In this document: positions 9,932 to 22,700 of the stretch, piece after piece | How positions within the stretch are numbered: position 1 is the stretch's first letter | Layout: every line of letters begins with the position of its first letter | Assembly (NCBI GenBank): GCA_027575765.1 | Contig: JANBPT010000389.1 | Span: 1-39,092, forward strand | Length of the DNA stretch: 39,092 nucleotides | From: Tieghemiomyces parasiticus | Lineage: Eukaryota > Kickxellomycota > Dimargaritomycetes > Dimargaritales > Dimargaritaceae | Direction of reading: 5' to 3' | Translations under genes and position numbers: made by a program | Notes under the pieces: generated by a model | What the model saw: only the letters and a program-made list of their open reading frames with translations | Told to the model about the DNA's origin: nothing | Database searches by the model: none

Positions 9932-11040
9932 ATGAATGCCCCCCGCTCGGTATCTAAACGAACGGCTCCTTCCCGTGAGCTCTGGACCCGCCCATCCACC
10001 AGCCATGCCCAGTCTCCACTCACAGCCCCTGGGGCTTCCTTGAAAGCAATTGGCACACCAACAAAAGCGTCCGCTTTCACTTCCCAAGCTACCGATTCGC
10101 TTGACCCCAATGCCGATTCCCTCGACCAGGTCAAGAAGGTCCGAAAGCGCCGCCTAGTACACAAGCTGGATGCGGACAGGTAGGTGGATCCCGTTACCAT
10201 GTGGGCTAGGCGCGGGTCATTGGTCAATTCGAACCCCGGCCCCCCTCTATCGCCTGTGGGGGGGTGGTTCTGGTCAGCGTGCAACCTGCTATCTAACCCT
10301 TGCTTACTTGATTCGAACCCTTCTCCCTTCCGCCCCTCCTAACGAACCCAAGACTTCTTGCGCCGGACGGTCTGCCTTATGTCAAACAGGAAGGCCCCAA
10401 ACTCAAGTTCTACGGTGACGGCTTTGAGGTGAGACCTCTACGCGTGAATTCGCGCGCGACCTATATGGTCCATTATGATCTGAAATGTTTACCTTTGTAA
10501 TCGGGCGGACCTTTTTCTCACCATGCTATACATGCCACCTCGCCTCCCTCTATGTCATTATTTTAGGCCAGCGATCTCGCCCGCCTGATGCAGTTCTATC
10601 AAGTGTGGGCCCACCGGCTCTATCCCAAGCTAACCTTCCCGGAATTTATCGCCGAGACCGAGAAGCAATGCAGCCAGAAACGCATGAAGGCGCATCTCGA
10701 AGAGTGGAAACGAGCGCTGCATCCGACGGATGACTACACAGGCGAACCAAGCCACGCCGACTCGGACGGCTACGGCTTTGGAGTCCAGGATGATGATGCC
10801 CCACCTTTCGGCATGAACCATATCGACGCCGGCCGGATGACCGCCCCCGGGCCCCCCAGCCCTGCCACCCCATCCCAACGTGCCTCGGGTGCCGTGGACC
10901 CCGAGCTGGCCCACCGGATAGAACTGAACCGGATCCGGGCCATGGAACGGTTGGCCGAGAACCAGCGCAAGCTGGAGGCCATGACGCTGGAGGAGGAGAA
11001 CTTTGACGTGTTCTCCGACGAGGATATGGGGGTGCCCTAG
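9932..11040 (+). CDS. CSM3: Replication fork protection complex subunit Csm3/Swi3 (TIPIN), 3 exons
   Basis: Exons are 9932-10179, 10353-10428 and 10567-11040. The introns start GTAGGT and GTGAGA and end CCCAAG and TTTTAG; the protein is 265 aa. The Swi3 domain is assembled only by splicing: KKVRKRRLVHKLDADR ends exon 1, LLAPDGLPYVK opens exon 2, and ASDLARLMQFYQVWAHRLYP opens exon 3. This order matches the family (basic stretch, RLL..GLP, DL..L..FYQ.WAH.LYP). Members bind Tof1/Swi1/Timeless, stabilise paused replication forks and mediate S-phase checkpoint signalling in the nucleus. The C-terminus is acidic (NFDVFSDED). The start is uncertain: an upstream in-frame ATG at 9833 would add 33 residues, and the 9932 ATG was chosen because the extra part is low in conserved features. 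Confidence 0.88.
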
Positions 11041-11994
11041 ACAGGGGGGCGATCGACCTCTGTACCTTGTGACTATTTCCTTGTACTTAATCGTGTTTCC
11101 CGGTCGCAGTCACCATAAATAAAGTAGGAACGGTGCTGAGTGGGTTTATTGCTCAAGTCGGAGAATGTTGGGCTTTATTAGCCATACAAACGGCGGCGCG
11201 TCAGGTTCCAGGCCTCGGCACTCCACATGGTCGACCATCTTTGCCGGAAACCCGGGGGGGAACGCTGTCGTCCGCCAGGCCGCAGCCCAGAGTATACCAG
11301 GCGGAGCATTTGGCGCGTGGGACGTATCGGCCCCCATACGCTTGGATAAGGGCCGCAGCCATGCCCCAAGTCTCCATCAAGTGCGCCGGTCACATTCGGT
11401 CCAACCAGTCGCGTGACTAGGGAGGATATGCAATCGAGCCTGCAGATCTAACCAGGTGTCGCCACCACCCATTTAGGAAGTCTCAACTGACCTGCGGCCA
11501 AGCGCTCGCCCCTCTCCGGCACGACCCCTTGTCATTCTCAGCGCTGCCAAGGGGTAGTGCCTGGGCCCACCTGCAGGCTCTACGCATCCCTTGTCGGTCT
11601 AAAACACTCTTCACGATGGGCAAGATGGTCGGTCACACGCTACCTAGAGCCACATACCCAGGTTCAGTTCACGATACCCCGTTGATACATTTCAATGCAG
11701 CCATCACTGCTGACACATCCTAAACCCCGCTCTCGGCCTTGGCGATGCCACCTGTGCTTGGCTTTCCCCATTCGCCACTTGCTTTTGCTCTAGCCTTCAC
11801 CCATTGGGCCGCAGCCTATTATAACCTGGCCCTGCCTGTAGGCTTAAGTCGTTCTGCATTGCACCACTTGTATCCATACGCCCATTGTCGACCCTCCGCC
11901 TTCTACAGCCAACCCACCCTTTCCTCCTCTGCCATATTCCTGACAACGGTTGTGCTAACCTACGTAGCCTGGTGATATTGCAACCCCGGGCTGC
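11041..11994. other. Intergenic region CSM3-ATG9
   Basis: Nothing coding is supported. The AATAAA at 11118-11123 probably ends CSM3. The last 300 bp are CT-rich and include several TTCACC/CATTGG-like words, probably the ATG9 promoter and leader. Confidence 0.5.
11118..11123 (+). promoter_or_regulatory. Polyadenylation signal of CSM3
   Basis: AATAAA lies 78 bp after the CSM3 stop codon. Confidence 0.5.
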
Positions 11995-14900
11995 ATGACT
12001 TCGAAACGGGACCGCCTGGCCGGCGTGGCCTACGAGCCGTTCGAGGACGACAACGAGAGCCTCTCGGGACCGAATGCAGTAGACCCGTCTCGGGTGGTCG
12101 CCAGTCCCCAGGCCCCGCCCACATACCAGGTCCCACCGGCTGCTAGGCCATACGCCGCAACCACAGATGCGACCGTCGCGCGTTCCCCATCAGTGCAACT
12201 TTCGCCCAGCATCCATTTCGTCCCTACTCTACCTTCTACTTCAACCCTTCTCAGCAGCCCGGGTCCCGGGCCCGGCGCCGCCGCTGTCGTCGGTGCTGGC
12301 GGCTTGGGACGTGCCCCGACCTCTCGAGCAGGTCGCCACGTGACCTTCAATGCTGGCTTGCCGACCCGGGAGACGGCGGCGGGGCTGGGCCCCACTTACC
12401 CGGCCACGTCACCCCCCAGTTCCCACCGGTCGCTACCTCGTGGCAAAGCCCTCGACACCGCTGACCTTGAAGACCCAGGGGACCCGCCAGCTTCGCTCAT
12501 GATTGAGCTGAGTCCCGTGCTATCCCCGACCACGTCTCAGCCCTCGGCGTTCCCGGGGTATCCGTTACCCGGCTCGGGTATGGGTCCGCGGGAGTCGTCA
12601 TTGACAGGCAATGACTCCAGCCGCCCGCCGACCCTGCCTTCCGTGTTCCGTAGCCCGTCGTTACGCGGTCTACCTGCTTCGTTTAAACAAAACCCCCCAC
12701 GGACTGGCATTTCTGCAGTGAGAGGGTCAGCCCCTGCAGTGCCGCCAGGATCCACGGTGGCTACTGGCGGGCCGGATAGCCGCCTGGCGACAGTTGTACC
12801 AGCGGCCCCTTCGGATCCGGAATTCGACAATGTGGCTGACGGACCTGACTGGGAACCTTTCGCTACTTCAGCCGACCGCGACGTCGAGTTTGCCACCGGT
12901 TTGTTTCCCAGCCACTATGGTGAGAGCAGTGACGACCCTGAAAACGAACGGCGGCCCGTCCTACCGGGCCTTGGTGCCACCCGCCGTCCTCGTGGCCGGG
13001 CGGGCACTTCCCAAGACCCCTCGGCCGAGCATACGGCCTACCCACCGCTGCGCAACCGCTTCCGGCGCCGCTTCTCCACCGCCGAGCAGGTCCCCCTTCG
13101 CGATCGCGTCCTCCGGCAGTGGCGGGACTACGCCAACCAGGACGAATTCTTCGAGAGCGTATACCAGTACTACGCTGGCCGCGGTGCGATCAGTATCTTC
13201 CTGGCCCGTTTTCTCAACCTGCTCATCCTCGGCTTCGTGGTCGCCTTTACCGTGTTCCTGTTTGGCTGCGTTGACCACTCCAAGCTGCGGTCTTCCAAGT
13301 CACTGAACGCCGTTATCATACCGCATTGCATCTATGGGTAAGTTACGGGCTTTAACGATAATGGGAACCAATCGAGCCGTCACTTCGTCCGGTTCCCCTA
13401 TAGAGTGGCGAAACAAGGAATAACGTGCTAATTTTCGTCACCTGGTCCACGTCTCTCCCCGCCTCGCTAACGATCCTCCTACCAGATTCACCTGGGCCAC
13501 CAAGGCCGTGCTACTGGCATTTTTGGCCTTCTACCTCCTCCAGGGTATCCAGCTCGTACAAGACTTGCGACGGCTGATGGAGATGCGCTATTTTTTCGTC
13601 GAAGTCCTGGGCATTTCCAACGGCCGGCTCCAAACCTGCCCGTGGAACGAGGTGGTGCAGAAGATGATTCACCTCCGGGACCAAGACCTTCAGGCCATGA
13701 AGGACCAGGCTCAGCAGACCCTGCACTCCCCGGCGGCCCAAGCGGCTCACGCGCGCCGCCTCAAGAACCTGCGGCTCACCGCCCATGACGTTACTAACCG
13801 CATCATGCGCAAGGAAAACTACATGATCGCCCTGTTCAATAAGGACGTGGTGGACATTGCTCTCCCGCTATCGCCGTGGCTCCCGTTCGCGCACTGGTTC
13901 CGGCCGCTGTCCCCGGACCCGGAGACGGCCGGAACGAACCCACCAACGGATCGGTCACTGCGGCCCGAATATAATAACCTGTCCAAGGCGCTCGAGTGGA
14001 ACCTTGGGTTCTGCCTGGCCGGGCCGGTGTTCGACGCGGCGGGCCAGGTGAACCGGCGAGTATTGCGGGAATCGTACCGGGCGGAACTGAGCGAGGCGTT
14101 GCACCGGCGGTTCCTCATCATGGGGGCGGTGAACCTGGTACTGGCCCCGTTCATCGCGGTCTTTCTCCTCCTCTACTTTTTCTTCCGCTATTTTGACGAG
14201 ATCTACAAGAATCCCGGGTCAGCCGTCTCGCGGCAGTATACGCCCTACGCGCGCTGGAAGTTCCGGGACTTTAACGAGCTGCCCCACCTGTTCCATGCAC
14301 GCCTCAGCCGTAGCCACGCTAAAGCCAATCTGTACCTGACTCAGTTCCCCCAGGAGGTCACGCGGCTGCTGGCCCGGTTCGTGGCGTTCGTCGCAGGGTC
14401 ATTCACCGCCGTCCTGCTCGTCATGACCGTCGTGGACCACGAGTTGTCCCTCGAGTTCGAGATCACTCCGAATAAGACCGTGCTGTTTTACATTGGGCTG
14501 TTCGGCGCCGTTGTCGCTGCCAGTCGGTCGGCCGTACCCGACGAACACCTCACCTACGACCCCGAGACCGCCCTCACCGCCGTCCTCGAGGACCTCCACT
14601 ACCTGCCGTCCGAGTGGCGGAACCATCTACACACCCCCGAGGTAGGTCGTATGCTTCACCACTATCCACTACAAACGATATGAGTGTTAAGGTTTCGTCT
14701 GCTCCCATCCGCAATGATACCACTTGTTTGGCCATACCTGCGCTTCCGGACGTGTCCTCCCCCCCTCTGACCTCTAATCCCTTCCCTATCGCTAATTTTT
14801 CCTCGCCTTCCCTCCTTGAACAATCGTTGCCCCTGCCAGGTTCGTGGCGAATTCCAGGACTTCTTCGACTACAAACTGAAACTTTACTTCCGCGAGCTAT

Positions 14901-15682
14901 TCAGCGTCTTCACCACGCCATTCGTCCTTTGGTTCTCGTTAGCGCCTAGTAGCGGACGCATCGTGGACTTTTTCCGAGAGTTCACGGTCCATGTGGACGG
15001 CGTGGGCTACGTGTGTAGTTTTGCCGTCTTCGATTTCAAACGACACGGCAACGCGCAGTACGGGGCCCCGGGCCACCAAGGCGACTCGCGACTCGCGAGC
15101 AAGGAAGGCAAGATGGAACAGTCCTTCATTAACTTTAAACTGAACCATCCGGAATGGGAGCCCAACGATGCTGCTGCATCAGCCTACCTCACCCGCGTCC
15201 AGGATACCCTTCAACGGACCCAGCAGAGCCAGATTCTTCGCCAGCACGACACCATGCTTCAGTCGGGACTATGGCCCATGTCGCAGGTGGGTAATGGCGA
15301 CCCGTCAGGCTCACTGTCCAACGGCAGTGGTGGGGCCGGACCATCTGGGCGCGGTGTCGCCTCGCCTCAGCACGGAACGTCTGTCTACGCCTCTCTGTTA
15401 TCCCCCGTCGCCGCCACCAGCCCCACCACTGTTCGCCAGGCCTCCCGGGGTGGAGGAGGAGGAGCGAATGCCAGTGATTCCTTTGGCCAACTTTCCCGTC
15501 AGCACCACCTACCGTCTAATCCTGCGGCCGCCCTCCAAGCCTCAGGACTCCACTCCCTCGAGGCCTCGAATATTATGTATCTGTCGGCCATCACCAACGT
15601 CAGCCACCGGCCCCCGGCCAACCCGACCAGCGTGTTTTCACTTGTCAATCAGCTGTACGAGACGAACAACCTGCTGGGGTAG
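11995..15682 (+). CDS. ATG9: Autophagy lipid scramblase Atg9 (3 exons)
   Basis: Exons are 11995-13337, 13486-14641 and 14840-15682. The introns (GTAAGT...ACCAG, GTAGGT...GCCAG) keep the frame; the protein is 1113 aa. Atg9 is the multispanning vesicle protein that seeds the phagophore and scrambles lipids between leaflets. Residues 1 to about 375 are low-complexity Pro/Ser/Gly-rich and probably disordered. The conserved core then runs from YYAGRG and the first membrane helix (about 395-425) through QDLRRLMEMRYFF, the family block RIMRKENYMIALFNK, WNLGFCLAGPVFD, EALHRRFLIMGAVNLVLAPF and the reentrant-helix region, to HPLW-equivalent LPSEWRNHLHTPE and exon 3 VRGEFQDFFDYKLKLYFREL, ending with GRIVDFFREFT and VGYVCSFAVFDF. 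The C-terminal tail after about residue 925 is again disordered. It is close to fungal Atg9 length and shows no break. Confidence 0.96.
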
Positions 15683-17580
15683 TGTTTTGGTATGGGTTGG
15701 ATGGACGATTATGTGTGGAGTTGGGACTATCAGCCGCAGCAATACATCCCACCTTCGGCTACATTGAAATAAGTTTCGATGACTATATGAGACGAAGGCG
15801 GGTTGACTCACCGCTCCGCCTATATCACAACGCGCCCCACCCGGCTGAGGTGAGATTTGGGCTCAGACTCCTCCTCCCCCCGTAGTAAGGAGGCAGGAGG
15901 GGTTTTGGCCCGGCTTTTTTACTTTCACCCCTCTCCCTAGGTGGATAGCTTCGGGGTGGATAGGTACATCCCCTTACTTGGATGGTGAGATTCGAGAGAT
16001 TGGAGGGAGATAAATAAAGATAAAAGCCGAAGAGAGCCATGGGCAGGCAGACCAAAATGCCCTTTGAAATATCGTGATGGGGATTTACCACGCAAAGAAA
16101 TTACGTGTTTTTAAGTTGACTGTGCATCTTATAAAATAAACCTGGGCCTGGGGACTGCAAGACTGTTTCGCGTGGAGGGTATCTCGGCACCAACTTCCCT
16201 GGGTAATGAATCATGGAATTGACGTGTCAGGCGCGGGTTTGACGATGATATGCTTGGGGCTTGCAGTTTTTTTGTTTGTTTTTTTGCGATTGAACCATTG
16301 CCCTGACCTATAGTAAACCTGTCGGTCAATTAGTGGGTGGACGTTTTTAGAGGTGTTACTCTCTGCCAGCGACCTCATCCACCTTTCTAGATAGAGGAGA
16401 GGGCCCGCCGCTACACTCACTTCGGGTAGGCCAGCCACATTGGTTTACATTGCCTGAAAGAGACAGAGCGTTAGCCGTTCACACCGACCACCCAGGGTCT
16501 TTATAAATAAATAGGTTACCACTGGCGATCTGCACTGACCAATGCCAACTATACTGTGGAGATAATTAACCCCAAGACGCCACTTCGTTAACGCTGGGCC
16601 CTGTTGGTAAGGGCCTTGGATTAACTTCGAAACCAGATGCACACCAAACTCGGTATTGCCCGGGACACGACTGGGGTTACAATTGGGTCAATAGCGATCG
16701 CCAACGATCAAAGTTTGAGGTTCCCCAGTATAGACAGCATAGGTAGTCTGTATGGCATGCGATAATTTTCAGTTATTACTTAGACGAGCGGTGCTGAGGC
16801 AAGGGGTGCGGTATCTGCTGACCAATGGCAGGCACGAGGCGTGCAGAAGTGAAGTGGGTAGCAGGATGTGGCCGAGTCATTAGAGCGAAAACTGCGTGGG
16901 CGAGTGTAAATAGTATGTATAACTGAGCAAAATGGTCGAATTACGGCCCCCCCTTAAATGTCCGTTGCTCTTCTCGCCCTTGTTTGAACAACCTTTGGCT
17001 GCCACCTCCTGATTCAACATACCCCCTGCCTTTTAGGCCTGGGGTCGAAGTGAAACCCTCCCCCCCCCCCCCTGGAGCCTGTCGACCTCTCTGGGGCATA
17101 AATAGCGGACACTGGGTGTTACTTGCCACCCAGCGCTTTGCGAATCTCAGGTGTGTGTATTTCTTCCGCTCGCTATACGTCACCGTAACACCTTTGCCAA
17201 GGATCCCTGGGGGGTTTTCTACCAACAATTAGTCAGCCGCTTGAGTTGCCCACTGACTTGGCCACCTAGCCCCACGTCACGCTCTCCTACTAAACCGACT
17301 GTGACCTATTTAAGACACTCCCGAACGTCGACCCTCGTCCGTATCCTCCGCCGTGTCTATTTCTAGTCCTTATACTTGGCGCTCGGAACCTTCCTTAAGT
17401 TACCTTGGTCGCTACTCAACGGTCCATCCTTGCTCAAAAGACCACGGGTTTGCCCTTCGCACCAACCGTGACCCCCTCCACGCTTCCGCTCGGGTGTGCA
17501 CCGTCATTCGGAATCTCTCGCCATACGGCCTTTGCCCTTCCCCCCTTCCTCCTGCCAACCGATTGCCTGCGCAACTCGGC
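15683..17580. other. Intergenic region ATG9-MATE
   Basis: No gene is supported. A hairpin-like CCTCCTCCCCCC...GGAGGCAGGAGGGG lies at about 15868-15901. An AATAAA at 16013-16018 may end ATG9. The 600 bp before the MATE start hold a run of 13 C (17060-17072), CATAAATAG (17097-17105) and TATTTAA (17307-17313), the last two being possible TATA elements. Sequence between about 17314 and 17580 is probably the 5' leader. Confidence 0.45.
17307..17313 (+). promoter_or_regulatory. Possible TATA element of the MATE gene
   Basis: TATTTAA lies 274 bp before the ATG and is followed by a pyrimidine-rich leader. The CATAAATAG at 17097-17105 is an alternative. Neither is proven. Confidence 0.3.
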
Positions 17581-19254
17581 ATGAGCTACAGTACCTTACC
17601 ACGCATCCCCTCCAGGTGGAGCCAGAGCGACTCGCAGGCCTCCACCTCGCCCGTCTCTCCCGACGAAGGCGTGGTCCAGTCGGTCATTAAGATTCCGAGC
17701 ACGACCTACCTGGGCGTCGAGAGCACGGTGGCCCCCACTCCGCAGCTTGAACGGAACACCGCTGACCCGACTTCCAGTGAACGTGCGGCTCTACTCGCTT
17801 CTTCCTCTTCCGCCGCGGCCGGGTCGGCCGCCGACGCTCCTGACCAGTGGGCCTGGCGGGACGTGCACTGTGAGGCTCGAACTTTGGGCCGGTTGAGCGC
17901 CCCTATTACACTGGCCGCCAGCCTCCAGATTCTCAATATTCTCGTACCCGGGATGGTCCTGGGTCGGCTTGGCACGGACGCCATCGCCGCTTCGGCGCTG
18001 GCCATGAGTGTCGCCTCGTTCTCCGCCGCTGCTCCGCTCATCGGTCTCCTTTCGGCCCTCGATACCTTGTGTAGCCAGGCCGCCACCGGCTCCTCGCGCC
18101 CCGGTCTCCCCGGAATCTACCTCCAGCGTTGTCTCCTACTCTGTATCGCGTCATTTATTCCCTCGGTTATCCTCTGGTGGAATATCCACCCGATATTCAT
18201 CTACTTGAGGCAAGATCCTGTCATCGCCGCCATGGCCGCCCGTTATCTGCGCTACGTGACCTTCTCGCTGTTTTTCACTCTGGCCTTCGAGTCCATCAAG
18301 AAGTTCTTCATCGCCCAGGGCTTCCACCACGCCATCTCGCTCGTCCAGGTCCTCGGCACCCCTATTACCCTCGCCTCCGTCTATTTCCTAGCCGTCCACC
18401 CAGCGACCTCCATCGGGTATGTGGGCATCCCCGCCAGCGTGGCCATCTCCTACGCCCTATCCTCGCTCATGGCCTTTGCCTGGCTCAAGACCTACGGTGG
18501 CTCTCGTGGCTGGACCGGCCTGTCTTGGGAGGCGTTCCGCGGCTGGGGTCGCATGGCCCGGCTAGCCGTACCCGGTGCGATCATGGTCAGTTCTGAAATC
18601 GTAGCCTTAGACCTGCTCACGGTCGCCACTTCCTACCTGGGCCCCACTGCCCTCGCCGCCCAAGCCATAGTCTCCATGACTATCCAGTCTAGTGGTACGC
18701 TGCTGATGGGTCTCTCCGCTGTCACCGCTAACCGCGTGGGTAACCTTCTTGGTCTGGCCCAACCTCACCGCGCCCGCAATGCCGCGATGGCCGCCCTGGG
18801 ATGCGGTACGATCGTCGGGATCGTCCTGGGCGTCACTCTATACTCGCTTCGCGGCCAGTGGAGCTATGTTTTCAACCCGGACCCTGAGGTGCATGCCATT
18901 GTGAAACACATGATCCCGCTCCTGGCGAGCCTACTAGCCTTGACGGTGATAACGGCGCTATCCTTGGGCATTCTCCGCGGCCAGGGCCGCCCCAAAATCG
19001 GTGCCTACATGAATCTGGCCTCCTTCTACCTCGTCGCCGCCCCTGTCGGGTTCCTCACCCTCCGCTACACTAGCATGGGGATCGTGGGTCTGTGGCTCTC
19101 CTTTTCTATGGCAGTGTTTACCAGCGGTTTGGGCCAGCTCTTTTTTCTACTGCGTACCAACTGGTACGACCAAGTGCTTAAATGCGAGGCTCGGTTGGCT
19201 CACGACGGCCACCAAGAAGGCTTGCTGACCCCCGAGGATCATCTGTCTGCCTAA
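17581..19254 (+). CDS. MATE family multidrug/toxin efflux transporter
   Basis: A single-exon frame of 557 aa. MATE proteins export organic cations and other toxic compounds in exchange for H+ or Na+. Residues 1 to about 95 are a Ser/Thr/Pro-rich cytosolic N-terminus, as in fungal members. About twelve hydrophobic segments follow, arranged as two MatE repeats. Family landmarks: ARTLGRLSAPITLAASLQ at the start of the first helix, LGTDAIAASALAMSVASF, GLLSALDTLCSQA, AMAARYLRY, then in the second half LAVPGAIMVSSEIVA, ALAAQAIV, GLSAVTANRVGNLLG and GILRGQGRPKIGAYMNL. The frame stays open upstream to 17353 but has no ATG there, so the ATG at 17581 is the first usable start. Closest described fungal relative by family would be yeast Erc1-type MATE proteins; the substrate cannot be read from the sequence. 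Confidence 0.92.
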   Translation: MSYSTLPRIPSRWSQSDSQASTSPVSPDEGVVQSVIKIPSTTYLGVESTVAPTPQLERNTADPTSSERAALLASSSSAAAGSAADAPDQWAWRDVHCEARTLGRLSAPITLAASLQILNILVPGMVLGRLGTDAIAASALAMSVASFSAAAPLIGLLSALDTLCSQAATGSSRPGLPGIYLQRCLLLCIASFIPSVILWWNIHPIFIYLRQDPVIAAMAARYLRYVTFSLFFTLAFESIKKFFIAQGFHHAISLVQVLGTPITLASVYFLAVHPATSIGYVGIPASVAISYALSSLMAFAWLKTYGGSRGWTGLSWEAFRGWGRMARLAVPGAIMVSSEIVALDLLTVATSYLGPTALAAQAIVSMTIQSSGTLLMGLSAVTANRVGNLLGLAQPHRARNAAMAALGCGTIVGIVLGVTLYSLRGQWSYVFNPDPEVHAIVKHMIPLLASLLALTVITALSLGILRGQGRPKIGAYMNLASFYLVAAPVGFLTLRYTSMGIVGLWLSFSMAVFTSGLGQLFFLLRTNWYDQVLKCEARLAHDGHQEGLLTPEDHLSA

Positions 19255-19748
19255 TCGCCCGCTGGCAGCGTAACCATGGCAAACGGAAACCTTTAGGCCC
19301 ACCTTGTTCTTTTTATTAATTGTGTTCGGGCCATCACCGCTTGGCCTACCCACACATAAGACACGATTCAGTGGCACTTGGTTCTCACCTTACCACTTGG
19401 CGAGACTTTCTCCTTCTAATTATGATGTCCTTGCAAGCAGGGCGACTGATACATAAAGTTTGTCACTGTAATGATCTTGGTGGTAGTGAGCACAAAAGTT
19501 TGTCAGTCCCACTGGTAATTATACAGCTGCTTTCTACAAGGTTCAATGCAACGCCCGGTCACTATCGTTGGGAAGGCGAGGAAGGGTGAAACGTTCGCAG
19601 CTGCCACGTTGCCCCTAGGTCCTCGAGATGTAGTTGTACAATAGCCCGCTACGCCCTTTATCGAGTCTCTAGAAAGTTCATTACCCTAATTCGCCATCTT
19701 TTATATTTAGTCGCACTCTTTGCTTTCCCAAAAACTCTCGACAATCGC
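19255..19748. other. Intergenic region MATE-ELP2
   Basis: Nothing coding is supported. The 100 bp before ELP2 contain CATCTTTTATATTTAG (19695-19710), a possible core promoter about 40 bp before the start codon. Confidence 0.4.
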
Positions 19749-22700
19749 ATGGCCCTCCTTGCCGAAACCGATCTCATCAGCGTCGGGTGCAATCCGGTCC
19801 CGCAGGTCGCGGTCTGGGCCCCGCCGCCACATGTGGCAAATGATGCCACTTTCGGTCTGGGTGTGGTGGCCTATGGCGCGAATAACCTGGTCGCCCTATT
19901 TGACCCATTGGTAAGCGGGCGGGAGTTTAATCGCACTACTGATCCACGACGGCAACGTTACCCCCCCCCCCCCCACATCAACATTGTGACCGATTGCGTA
20001 TTGTATTGGCCTCTTGGACGGAGAATGGCTGAACTTAACAGTATAGACGCTTTGATACCATGCATCCTCCTGATCCGACAACCAACTTTAGGAACCTGAG
20101 CACCGCGGCGTCCAGCAAACATTAAAGGGGCACACCGGCCGGGTCAACTGCGTACGGGCCCTGAGCACCCCCGTAACCCTCGATGAGCCCCTGGCCCGAA
20201 CCGTCGCATTGGTCTCCGGAGCCGCTGACAAAACTGCCCGGGTCTGGAAACTCGACCCGGTGCTAGGTATCTGGCGCTGCTCGGCCACACTCACCGGCCC
20301 GACCTGCCCTGTGATCAGCGTGGGCGTGCTCCCAGGCCCCTCTTCGACGGACGCTGACCTTATCGCAGTGGGATCCACGGATGGGACTGTGCGACTCTAT
20401 CATCGCCGAGAGGTACCTGGCCAGTGGGAGGACCGTACGGAATTGGTCCAGACAATCGATGGCGGCAGCAAGTACGCCCTGGCGATCGCCTTGGCTCGCC
20501 TCCCGCACTCGACTTTGCCCATACTGGCCACGGGGTGTACCGACAGCAAGATTCATCTCTACGCTCCTCAAACGACTACCCCGGCCACTGACGACGGGTC
20601 CGTATTTACACCCTTTACCCACATCCTTGCTCTGACCGGCCACGGTAACTGGGTACGCAGTCTCAGTTTTGCCCGCTTTGACGGCGGACCGGGCAACGAC
20701 GACGACGATTACCTGATGCTGGCCTCCGGGGCCCAAGACAAGTACATTCGTCTGTGGAAGTTTGTACCTTACCGTGCAGCCTTTACTTCGACTGCTACTA
20801 ACGCTACCACTGATAAGACGATAAGCGACCCAGCCAACGTGCACGACGATACGGCCGAGTTATCGACTGAACAGATGCTCGAGGCCCTCCAGGAAGCCTT
20901 GGGCCAAACCGGATCCTCGGTCAAAAACTATCAGCTCACCACTCGGCTGAGCACCAAGGCCCAGCTGATGGTGGTAGGCGGCGGTGGTGGCGACAGTGAC
21001 AACAAGGATAGCACGGAGGCCCTAGCTCGGTTCGCAGTCAGCATCGAGGCGGTCGTCTTGGGCCACGACGACTGGGTGCATAGTGTCCAGTGGCAGCCCC
21101 GCTGTGCCATCAACGGTACAATCGTGCAGCCAGCCGGTTTTGTGTCCACTTCAGCCGATAAATCCATGATCGTTTGGCGACCCGACCCAGCCACGGGGAT
21201 ATGGATCAGCACTGCCCGCGTGGGCGAGATGGGTGGCATGTCGACCCTGGGCTTCTTTGACGGGATGTTCAGTCCCGACGGCCGGCATCTACTTGCCCAC
21301 GGTGCGACGGGGGCCTTTCACATGTGGTCAGCCGTACCCAATACGGATATTACGGTCGGCGAAGACGGCGATGGGCTGGAAATCGACGTCACATGGACGC
21401 CCCAATTCACTGTCAGTGGCCACACCCGGGCGGTGCAGAGTCTGGCCTGGGACCCACGCGCACGGTACCTGGTGACGGTCAGTCTGGACCAGACAACCCG
21501 CTTATTTGCCCCATGGCAGCGGCGGAAGGTCGCTGGAGAGGCACCGACGACCCACTCCGAAGGGTCCGGTGCAACCGGTAAGCTTATCAAGTCATGGCAC
21601 GAGATGGCCCGCCCCCAGGTCCATGGGTATGACCTACAGTGCGTGGCCTTCACCGCTGACTACCAGTTCGTGTCGGGGGCCGACGAGAAGGTTCTCCGGG
21701 CGTTCGACGCCCCGGGAACCTTTGTGGAGTCCCTAGTGGCCATCACCGGGGACGAAAGCACCCCCTTGGTCACTCCCTCAGGAGACTCGATCGAAGTTAA
21801 GGGTGGCGACGATTCGTCCGCCGCCGCCGCGGAACCCTCGATGGGAGTCGCGGTTGCCCGCCCAGTAGCCGCCAACCTTCCAGCGTTAGGCCTGTCCAAT
21901 AAGGCCGTATTCGAGAACGACTTGCAGACCGCTGAAGCCATGACAGACGACTTCTTGGCCCGCCAGTACTCGGTGGGTGGCCGGGGCGTCGCCGACACCC
22001 TGCGGAACGCCCTGCGGATCCCGCCCCTCGAGGAACTTCGCATGCAGCACACTCTCTGGCCTGAGACCGATAAGGTGTACGGTCACGGGTACGAACTTAT
22101 TTCGGTCGCGGCCACCCACCAAACTTCCACACCACCCTCAAGGACACCAGCAGCACCCATTGTGGCATCGTGCTGTCGGTCTACTACCGACCGCCATGCC
22201 GTCATCCGGCTTGTTGATACTCGGCGGTGGCTGGAGTTTCAGCACCCGCTGCCGGGGCATACCCTCACCGTCACTCGCCTGACATTTTCGCCTGACAATC
22301 GCTACCTCCTGTCCGTCTCGCGCGATCGGTCTTGGCAGCTAAGCGAACGCATCCAAGATCAATCGGAAGAGACCTCGGCAAGCAGCAGTAGTAGTGAAGG
22401 CCGTAGGGTTCGCGAGCCGGCGGATCTGTCTGTGGCACCCTACCGACCCGTCCAGCACTTCCCCAAGGCTCATGCTCGCATCATTTGGGACGCTGCGTGG
22501 TCGCCCGACGGCCAGTACTTTGCGACGGGGTCGCGTGATAAGAACGTCAAAATTTGGCACCAGGGGCAGCCATCACTTAACACCCGTGGCGATGATAACG
22601 ACCAAAGTGACAAGCATGTCGCTTGGACCTGTGTGGCCACCCTCAAGTTACCCGAGGCCGTTACCGCGGTGGATTTTGGACCGTTGGTGCAGGACTCGTC

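Noticed and set aside
10200..10320. TTCGAA-containing words in CSM3 intron 1 that recall a tRNA T loop on the minus strand
   Set aside because: No T stem or acceptor stem pairs around either word, and the stretch is explained as an intron with a CTAAC branch site.
15825..16642. Minus-strand open frames downstream of ATG9
   Set aside because: They are short and overlapping, have no domains or plausible splice joins, and are AT-rich as expected for 3' flanking DNA.
17353..17580. Upstream extension of the MATE frame
   Set aside because: The frame is open but has no ATG before 17581; the sequence looks like a pyrimidine-rich leader.
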